Source: Polyangiaceae bacterium
Lineage (GTDB): Bacteria > Myxococcota > Polyangia > Polyangiales > Polyangiaceae
Direction: 5' to 3'
DNA: 16,359 nt
Assembly: GCA_025936205.1 (NCBI GenBank)
Contig: JAICTU010000175.1
Span: forward strand, 1 to 16,359
In this document: positions 7,921 through 13,487 of the stretch, one piece after another
Position numbering within the stretch: position 1 is the stretch's first letter
Layout of the letters: each line of letters opens with the position of its first letter
Made by a program: the position numbers and the translations under genes
The notes under the pieces: model-generated
What the model was told of the DNA's origin: nothing
Database searches by the model: none
The model's input: the letters and a program-made list of their open reading frames with translations, nothing else

Positions 7921-8454
7921 GTGGAAGCCTCGGTTCAACTGCCTGCCGGCGCCAGCGAAGAAGCGCGCGCCCAGCGCTACGCCGGCGTGCAGCGTGAGCT
8001 CGAGCTGCTGCTCGATGGCGAGAGCGACTGGATCGTGATCCTGTCCACCTGTGCCTCGGCGCTGCACGAAGCATTCGCGTACTTCGACTGGACCGGCTTC
8101 TACCGCGTGATCGGCGAGCAGATGCTCGGGGTCGGGCCCTATCAGGGCGGCCACGGCTGCCTGCGCATTCCCTTTCAGCGCGGGGTATGCGGGGCTGCGG
8201 CCCGCACCCGGCGCACGCAGCTCGTGCCGGACGTCAACGCCTTTCCGGATCACATTGCCTGCTCCAGCCTCACGCAGTCGGAGATCGTGGTCCCAGTGCT
8301 GACGCCCGAAGGCGAGCTGCTCGCGGTGCTCGACGTGGACTCCAACCTGCCCGCCGCCTTCAGCACCACCGATCAACGCGAGCTGGAGCGGCTGTGCACG
8401 GACCTGGGCCGGCGCTACGCCCGCGGGCACGCCTCTCCCGGGCCCGGGCGCTGA
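7921..8454 (+). CDS. msrC: Free methionine-(R)-sulfoxide reductase (GAF-domain fRMsr)
   Basis: This cytosolic GAF-fold enzyme reduces free L-methionine-(R)-sulfoxide to methionine, using thioredoxin for recycling. The 177-residue protein from the GTG at 7921 has every hallmark of the family: WTGFY (57-61), GPYQG (72-76), the cysteine triad Cys80 (GCLRIPF), Cys90 (RGVCG) and Cys114 (HIACSS), then SEIVVP with Glu121 and the acidic LDVDS motif. The three Cys match E. coli Cys84, Cys94 and Cys118, so catalysis should be intact. The open frame extends upstream to 7819, but GTG 7921 has a GGAG 7 bases before it and gives a length near the family norm. Vsr follows after 4 bases, so the two are almost certainly co-transcribed. 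This fits oxidative-damage repair, though the pairing itself is unusual. Confidence 0.92.
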   Translation: MEASVQLPAGASEEARAQRYAGVQRELELLLDGESDWIVILSTCASALHEAFAYFDWTGFYRVIGEQMLGVGPYQGGHGCLRIPFQRGVCGAAARTRRTQLVPDVNAFPDHIACSSLTQSEIVVPVLTPEGELLAVLDVDSNLPAAFSTTDQRELERLCTDLGRRYARGHASPGPGR

Positions 8455-8458
8455 AGCC

Positions 8459-8983
8459 ATGAAACGGCCGCGCTCCGCGTCCGTCTCCCCGCGCGAGGCG
8501 CCCACTGCCGCACCGGAGGCCCCCGCCTCGGAAACAGTCCGCTACCGCAGTCGCGAGGGTCACCTGCTGCAGGTGGATGACGCCACCTCGCTGCGCATGG
8601 CCGGCATCCGCCAGAAGTCCACGCGCCCCGAGCTTCTGGTCGGCAAAGTGCTGCGCGCGCTCGGCCTGCGCTATCGCCTGACCAACCGCGACCTGCCGGG
8701 CTCCCCGGATTTCGCCCACCATCGCGCGCGCTGGGCACTGTTCGTGCATGGCTGCTTCTGGCACCGCCACGGCTGCCGCGCGACCACCACGCCCACCCGC
8801 AACCGCGAGTTCTGGGAGGCCAAGTTCGAACGCAACCGGGCGCGCGACGCCCGAGCCATCGAGGAGCTGCGCAGCGAAGGTTACCGGGTGATCGTGGTCT
8901 GGGAGTGCGAGACCAAGCGCGGTGAGGCGGAGCTGCTGGCGCGCTTGAGCCTGGAGTTCGCGGCGCTCCGTGTCCCGGAATGA
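8459..8983 (+). CDS. vsr: Very short patch repair (Vsr-type) mismatch endonuclease
   Basis: This 174-residue protein matches the Vsr family, which nicks DNA 5' of T:G mismatches that arise by deamination of 5-methylcytosine. A family-unrelated basic N-terminal tail (about 1-40, rich in Ala, Pro and Ser) precedes the conserved core: RMAGIRQKSTRPELLV (46-61), LPGSPDF with catalytic Asp84, FVHGCFWHRHGC (95-106) with zinc-ligand Cys and His and the intercalating aromatic residues, NREFWEAKFERNRARD, and VVWEC with Cys150. The T of the E. coli FTHGC motif is V here, as I recall in many homologues. No cytosine-5 DNA methyltransferase is in the window, whereas vsr usually neighbours dcm or a restriction-modification MTase. 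The start ATG has only a weak GAAG upstream and probably relies on coupling to the fRMsr gene. Confidence 0.9.
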   Translation: MKRPRSASVSPREAPTAAPEAPASETVRYRSREGHLLQVDDATSLRMAGIRQKSTRPELLVGKVLRALGLRYRLTNRDLPGSPDFAHHRARWALFVHGCFWHRHGCRATTTPTRNREFWEAKFERNRARDARAIEELRSEGYRVIVVWECETKRGEAELLARLSLEFAALRVPE

Positions 8984-9110
8984 CGCGGTCCGCCAAAAAT
9001 CAGTTGACCCTGCCCGTCTCGATACCGCAATGAAACACCCAGGGCCGGATTGCGGGTCCGCCCCTGAATAAACTGGCATTTGCTGCACTCGTTCGCGAGG
9101 TTGCGCTTGG

Positions 9111-9129
9111 CACGGAACGAAATTCCGTG
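9111..9129. promoter_or_regulatory. Inverted repeat upstream of fba (possible operator or leader hairpin)
   Basis: CACGGAA-CGAAA-TTCCGTG is a perfect 7-bp inverted repeat with a 5-base centre, ending 65 bases before the aldolase ATG in the 211-base region after vsr. Its length and AT-containing arms stand out from the GC-rich background. It could be an operator for a dimeric regulator or a small hairpin in the fba leader RNA. No regulator can be named. Confidence 0.4.
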
Positions 9130-9194
9130 AAGGCTCCGGCTGAGCAGGGCGCTGCGAGTCAGGTCCCGCTTCGAATTCGACGAAGGAAAGAAAT

Positions 9195-10271
9195 ATGGCT
9201 GCGTTTGCGCTCAAACCAGGAATTGTCACCGGCAAGGCTCTCGACGAGCTGTTCGCCTATTGCAAGGAGGCTGGCTGCGCACTGCCGGCCGTCAACGTCG
9301 TCGGCTCTCACACCGCCAACGCGGCGCTCGAGGCGGCGCGTCAGGCGAAGGCGCCGATCATCATCCAGTATTCGCATGGCGGCGGTCAGTTCAACGCCGG
9401 CAAGCAACTCGACAACAAGCAGCATCAAGCCTCCATCGCGGGATCCATCGCCGGCGCTCACCACGTGCGGATCCTGGCCGAGACGTACGGCGTGCCCGTG
9501 GTGCTGCACACGGACCACGCGGCCAAGAAGCTGCTGCCCTGGATCGACGGCCTGCTCGACGCGGGCGAGAAATTTTTCAAGCAGACGGGCGCACCGCTGT
9601 TCAGCTCCCACATGCTCGACCTGTCGGAGGAGCCGCTCCACGAAAACCTGGAGCTGTGCCGCAAGTATCTCACGCGCATGGCGCGCCTGGGCATGACGCT
9701 CGAGATCGAGCTGGGCGTGACGGGCGGTGAGGAAGATGGCGTGGACAACTCCGGCATCGAGAACAGCAAGCTCTACACGCAACCCTCCGAGGTGCTGGAG
9801 GCGTACGACGCGCTCACGCCGATCGGCTCGTTCACCGTGGCGGCGTCCTTCGGCAACACGCATGGCGTGTACTCGCCCGGCAACGTGAAGCTGACGCCGG
9901 TCATTCTGAACAACTCGCAGCAGAAGATCGCTGCCGACCGCAAGACCGCCAGCAAGAAGCCCGTGAACTTCGTGTTCCACGGCGGCTCCGGGTCGACCGA
10001 GAGCGAGATCCGCGAGGCCGTTTCGTACGGCGTGGTGAAGATGAACATCGACACCGACACGCAGTGGGCCTTCACGAGCCCGATCAAGAAGTACATGGAC
10101 GAGAAGTCCGCTTACTTGCAGGGCCAGCTCGGCAACCCGGAGGGCCCGGACGCGCCGAACAAGAAGTACATCGATCCGCGGGCCTGGGTGCACCTCGGCG
10201 AGAAGGGGATGACGGCGCGCCTCGTGCACGCCTTCAAGGATCTGAACTCGTTCGGCAAGTTCGAGTTCTGA
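9195..10271 (+). CDS. fba: Class II (zinc) fructose-1,6-bisphosphate aldolase
   Basis: This cytosolic glycolytic/gluconeogenic enzyme cleaves fructose 1,6-bisphosphate to dihydroxyacetone phosphate and glyceraldehyde 3-phosphate. The 358-residue length fits class IIA (E. coli FbaA type). Visible key residues are Asp107 and zinc ligand His108 in LHTDHAAKK, Glu172 and the loop ELGVTGGEEDGV, zinc ligand His223 in GNTHGVYSPG, zinc ligand His262 in FHGGSGS, and the phosphate-binding NIDTDTQ (284-290). Nothing essential is missing. The start is clear: AAGGA lies 7 bases before the ATG at 9195. The gene stands alone, with its own upstream region and a hairpin immediately downstream, so it is probably monocistronic. 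The codon pattern resembles a highly expressed gene, with many AAG and AAC codons. Confidence 0.97.
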   Translation: MAAFALKPGIVTGKALDELFAYCKEAGCALPAVNVVGSHTANAALEAARQAKAPIIIQYSHGGGQFNAGKQLDNKQHQASIAGSIAGAHHVRILAETYGVPVVLHTDHAAKKLLPWIDGLLDAGEKFFKQTGAPLFSSHMLDLSEEPLHENLELCRKYLTRMARLGMTLEIELGVTGGEEDGVDNSGIENSKLYTQPSEVLEAYDALTPIGSFTVAASFGNTHGVYSPGNVKLTPVILNNSQQKIAADRKTASKKPVNFVFHGGSGSTESEIREAVSYGVVKMNIDTDTQWAFTSPIKKYMDEKSAYLQGQLGNPEGPDAPNKKYIDPRAWVHLGEKGMTARLVHAFKDLNSFGKFEF

Positions 10272-10280
10272 GAGAAACCA

Positions 10281-10322
10281 GGCGGCGGGGCTGCTCTCGA
10301 TGCAAAGGCAGCCCCCGCCGCC
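10281..10322. terminator. GC-rich hairpin between convergent fba and TonB-receptor genes
   Basis: GGCGGCGGGGCTGC (10281-10294) pairs with GCAGCCCCCGCCGCC (10308-10322) with a single bulged base and a 13-base loop. It starts 9 bases after the aldolase stop and touches the TAG of the convergent receptor gene, so it can serve transcription from both sides. There is no T-tract, as is common for hairpin stops in high-GC genomes, so termination may also need Rho. Confidence 0.7.
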
Positions 10323-12478
10323 TACTGCCCGAAGTCGTACTGCAGCCCGATGCCCGTCCGGAAGCGATCCACCGGGATCAGCGGACGCGAGGCGTCCTCT
10401 GCCGGGGTGGGGCCGACCGCGTATGGGCCGAGCGCGGACGTGGAGTAGTCGGCGGTGAGGCGATAGGACAAGCCAGGCAGGGGTAGCTCGCCGCTGAGGG
10501 TGAAGCGAAGCTGAAGCTGCGCAGGCGTGAAGCGTTCGTCGTCGGTGGCGTATTCGTCGCTGGGGCGGCGGGAAGCGTAGCGCCCAGCGAGCGCAACGGT
10601 GGGGAGCTGGCCGGGCAAGGTGTAGGAGACGCGCGCGTTGCCGATGGTGGGGGCGGCGACGGGCAGGATGTCGGAGCTGCCGCCCGGCTCCGACACGCGC
10701 GTGACCGCGTGGGTCAGGCTCAGACCATAGCGCAGAGTACCCAGCAGTGATCCGTCGTAGCCCAGGTTGAAGCCGTAGCTGCGAATTGACGATACATTGC
10801 GCAGCTGAGCGCCCGAGGGAGTATCGGGCAGCAGCTCGCCGCTGGCGATGGCGGCGGCGAGCTCGTCGTCGTCGAGATCCTCGAGCCGGACGAGATCCTG
10901 CCACCAGCTGTAGAAGCCACCAGCAAACAGCCGTTGCGCACCCCAGCGCTGCTCGAAGCTGGTCTCGACGCTGCGCACTCCTTCCGGCTGCAGGCCGCTA
11001 CCGCCCGCGATCTGGGAGCGGGGATCGGTATAGTAGACGTCCCAGGCGGCGGGTGCACGGAACGCCTCTGCGTACACGAGCTCGAGCGCCGCGCGGTTCC
11101 AGGGCAGCACGGTGAGCGCCGCGCGCGGCGAGAGCGCGCTGCCGAAACGGCTGTCACCGTCCCAGCGAGCTCCGAGGTTCAAGCCGAGGAAATCCACGGG
11201 CCAATAGGTGTTCTGCAGGTAGGCGCCCAGGGAGCGTTCCGTCTTCTCGAAGGGGCCCACTTCGCCCGGGCTCGTGCCGCTGACGAAGTCGATGTAATTG
11301 GCATTGGAGCCCACGCGCTTGATGCGCCCGTCGACACCGAGCAAGGTCACCAGCGAGTGATCGCGCAGCCAGTCGAAGCTGAACTGCGGCTCCAGCCCCG
11401 TCCAGCGGGCGTGGCCCAGCAAGCGCCACTGACAGCCTGACTCCTGCCCTTCGAGGCAGTCAGCGGCACCATTGGAGGGCCAGTCCTGGCGGAAGTCGTA
11501 GTGGTCGGCGTACCAGCGCACGGATGCACTGACCACTTCGCTCAGTGCGGCCTGGTACTTGACGTCGGCGCTGAGCCAGCGATCGCGGATGAACGCCGTC
11601 GGGTCGTCGAAGTTCCCGCTGTCCGCTGGATGGCTGCGCCGGTAGTTCATGGCGCGCAGGCCTACTTCGAGACCACCGACGCGGAACCGCAAGTAGCCCG
11701 CCGTCTCACGCGCGCGCGCCGCATCATCGCCAGGCCCGCCCCAGATGCCCTCGGGCTGGCTGCTCGAGTACAGGCGCGGCAGACCGGTCACTGAGTCCGG
11801 CTCGGCGCTGACGAGCGGATAATCGAGCGTGGGACCCTTCTGCAGGAAATGCTCGAGCTCGAACACGAGCTCCGCGTTCTGCCCCAGCAGCTGGAACTGC
11901 CGCCCGTAGCCGAGAGCGCCGCGCAGATTGATGGGCAACTCGGATTCGACGATGATGTGCGCGCCCGAGAAGTCCTTGCCCCACTTGGTCACGACATTGA
12001 CCGTGCCCAACATCGCGTTCGAGCCATACAGCACCGAGCCGGGGCCGAGCACGATCTCGATGTGATCGACCATCTCCAGCGGGATGCCCGCGCCACGATC
12101 AAAGTACGCCACGGCGCCCCACTGCTCGTTCACGGTATGGCCGTCGATCAGCAGCAAGACGTGGGCGCCGGCGTCTCCGGCCAGCAGCACGCCGCGAGCG
12201 CCGATGTCCGGCGCGTAGTCGGACTTCTCGATCTGCATGCCCATGGCCAAGTAGTTGATGGCCTCATCGAGCGTGCGAATGCCATAGCGGCGCAACTCTT
12301 CCGCGCTGATCGAGACGCTGGTCGCGGGCGCGGTGCTCGTGACCTCCGCCGCCTTGCTGGCCGTCGACACGACGCTTTCCTCCAGCAGGCCCTCCAGCTC
12401 GCTGGTGTCCTGCGCGCGCGCGGCACTCCCCCAGAGCGAGAGGGCCGCGGAAGCTAGCAGCGCGAGGTATGATTTCAT
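10322..12478 (-). CDS. TonB-dependent outer-membrane receptor
   Basis: This 718-residue protein is predicted to form a 22-stranded outer-membrane barrel with a periplasmic plug, importing or sensing a ligand with TonB energy. A Sec signal peptide covers 1-22 (MKSYLALLASAALSLWGSAARA). The mature N-terminus has LEGLLEESVVSTASKAAEV, then the plug (about 45-165) with SISAEELRRYG, LDEAINYL, VLLLIDGHTVNE and the plug-end signature GPGSVLYGSNAMLGTVNVVTK. No classical TonB box is obvious. The barrel shows alternating beta patterns and one extracellular-looking Cys pair (ADCLEGQESGCQW). It ends in YDFGQ rather than a terminal Phe, so the beta signal is slightly shifted. It is the last gene of the kinase/receiver/YfiR operon and overlaps the YfiR stop by 4 bases (ATGA). 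The ligand is unknown. Confidence 0.9.
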   Translation of the reverse strand: MKSYLALLASAALSLWGSAARAQDTSELEGLLEESVVSTASKAAEVTSTAPATSVSISAEELRRYGIRTLDEAINYLAMGMQIEKSDYAPDIGARGVLLAGDAGAHVLLLIDGHTVNEQWGAVAYFDRGAGIPLEMVDHIEIVLGPGSVLYGSNAMLGTVNVVTKWGKDFSGAHIIVESELPINLRGALGYGRQFQLLGQNAELVFELEHFLQKGPTLDYPLVSAEPDSVTGLPRLYSSSQPEGIWGGPGDDAARARETAGYLRFRVGGLEVGLRAMNYRRSHPADSGNFDDPTAFIRDRWLSADVKYQAALSEVVSASVRWYADHYDFRQDWPSNGAADCLEGQESGCQWRLLGHARWTGLEPQFSFDWLRDHSLVTLLGVDGRIKRVGSNANYIDFVSGTSPGEVGPFEKTERSLGAYLQNTYWPVDFLGLNLGARWDGDSRFGSALSPRAALTVLPWNRAALELVYAEAFRAPAAWDVYYTDPRSQIAGGSGLQPEGVRSVETSFEQRWGAQRLFAGGFYSWWQDLVRLEDLDDDELAAAIASGELLPDTPSGAQLRNVSSIRSYGFNLGYDGSLLGTLRYGLSLTHAVTRVSEPGGSSDILPVAAPTIGNARVSYTLPGQLPTVALAGRYASRRPSDEYATDDERFTPAQLQLRFTLSGELPLPGLSYRLTADYSTSALGPYAVGPTPAEDASRPLIPVDRFRTGIGLQYDFGQ

Positions 12479-13080
12479 TCGATCACCCTCATCAGTTTGA
12501 GCACGCTGCTACTGAGCTCGACCTGCTGCTTCTTGGCGCGCGTCAAGTTCACGAGCAGCTTCGGCTTGCCGCCGACCAGATCGAAAGAGAGCACGGTGCC
12601 GCGCTCCACGTAGCGCGCGAGCGTGCCCACGCTGAGCACGCTGACGCCGGAACACGCCTCGGCGATGGCCGCGAGCTCACTTTCGCTGAAGCCGGGCATC
12701 ACGTACAGGATGGCCACGTTGGTTGCGCGCAGCAGCTTGACCAGGCTCGCCGGGTCGCCGTGGACGGCGCTCGTGCTGTCGAGCGGCACGCCGAGGAGAT
12801 CGGTCACTTTCGACAGCGCCAGGCGCGCCTGCGCCGCCGAGCGCCCGGAGTCGGGATCGCCTTGCTTGACCAAGATCAGCAGGCTCACTCGTGAAGCGCC
12901 GCGCTGCGTGAGGTTCTTGTCATAAGCAGCCACCTTGAGCAGCAGCTCCACTTGCAGCGCAATCGGTACCGGAGCCTCTTCGGCGACCGCCCAGCGAGGC
13001 CAAGCGCACAGACCTGCGAGCAGGGCAGCCAAAAAGCCTCGCCGGGAAGCTCCATTGCCGACACCTGCGGCGGCGCTCAA
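12475..13080 (-). CDS. YfiR/DUF4154-family periplasmic protein with Tat signal
   Basis: This 201-residue protein has a twin-arginine signal, SRRGFLAALLAGL at residues 12-24, with likely cleavage after AVA near 33. The mature part fits the YfiR/DUF4154 family: VELLLKVAAYDKNL, SLLILVKQ, ATNVAILYVMPG, GVSVLSVGTLARYVERGTV, and the closing NLTRAKKQQVELSSSVLKLMRVIE, which matches the family end pattern of an Asn-containing strand followed by SS..LKL. Known YfiR is a periplasmic repressor of the membrane diguanylate cyclase YfiN. Here the neighbours are a kinase, a receiver and a TonB receptor, so it may be a periplasmic adaptor between receptor and kinase. The only suitable start is TTG at 13080, overlapping the receiver stop (TTGA). 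A rare start with translational coupling implies tuned expression. Confidence 0.82.
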   Translation of the reverse strand: MSAAAGVGNGASRRGFLAALLAGLCAWPRWAVAEEAPVPIALQVELLLKVAAYDKNLTQRGASRVSLLILVKQGDPDSGRSAAQARLALSKVTDLLGVPLDSTSAVHGDPASLVKLLRATNVAILYVMPGFSESELAAIAEACSGVSVLSVGTLARYVERGTVLSFDLVGGKPKLLVNLTRAKKQQVELSSSVLKLMRVIE

Positions 13081-13487
13081 CGCAAGCGCTCCTGGCGGAG
13101 CTTCTTGGCCAACTTGCGCATGCGGATGCTGCGGAACACGGCGCTCACCTGGGTGGCCAGCACGGCCTCCTCACCCTTGCGCAGGAACGCGCCGTCAAAG
13201 CCGTAGTCCCGGTAGCGGGCCGCCACCTCTTTGTCGGAGCTATAGAGGTAGTACAGGCAGCTGCTGTCGGTGGGAGCCGCCGCCTTGAGCATCGCCAGCA
13301 GCTGTCCTCCGTCCGCGCCCGGGATGTGAAAGTCGATGATGGCCAGATCGGCGGTCTTGATGCGCATGGAAGCCGATGCGGCCGCGGTCGTCACGTAGAC
13401 CTCATAGCCCTCGGCGCGCAAGGCGGTGCGGATCCGCTCCAGCAGCACGTAACTATCGTCGACAACGACGATCTGTCCCTCGCTCAT
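13077..13487 (-). CDS. Stand-alone receiver (REC) domain response regulator
   Basis: This 136-residue protein consists of a single CheY-like receiver domain with no DNA-binding or enzymatic output. Acidic-pocket residues Asp10 and Asp11 (VVVDDS), the phospho-acceptor Asp52 (AIIDFHIPG), the Ser83-Ser84 switch position (LYSSDK) and Lys104 (FLRKG) are present, so it should accept phosphate. The usual Pro after the Lys is Gly. The C-terminal helix is extended and very basic (RSIRMRKLAKKLRQERLR), which could bind a partner or nucleic acid. The start ATG at 13487 overlaps the kinase stop by 4 bases, so the kinase is the natural phosphodonor. The output must act through protein-protein contact with an unlinked target or feed back on the kinase. 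Confidence 0.9.
   Translation of the reverse strand: MSEGQIVVVDDSYVLLERIRTALRAEGYEVYVTTAAASASMRIKTADLAIIDFHIPGADGGQLLAMLKAAAPTDSSCLYYLYSSDKEVAARYRDYGFDGAFLRKGEEAVLATQVSAVFRSIRMRKLAKKLRQERLR

Noticed and set aside
9004..9033. TTGACC as a possible -35 box for fba
   Set aside because: No acceptable -10 hexamer is found at 16-18 bases; only CAATGA-like sequence occurs, so a promoter call is not supported.
9108..9122. TGGCACG resembling the -24 element of a sigma-54 promoter
   Set aside because: The required GC of the -12 element at the fixed spacing is absent (AA there).
9159..10904. Minus-strand open frame of 581 codons across fba and the receptor 3' end
   Set aside because: It is antisense to fba, then out of frame with the receptor; the product is Arg/His-rich with no domain.
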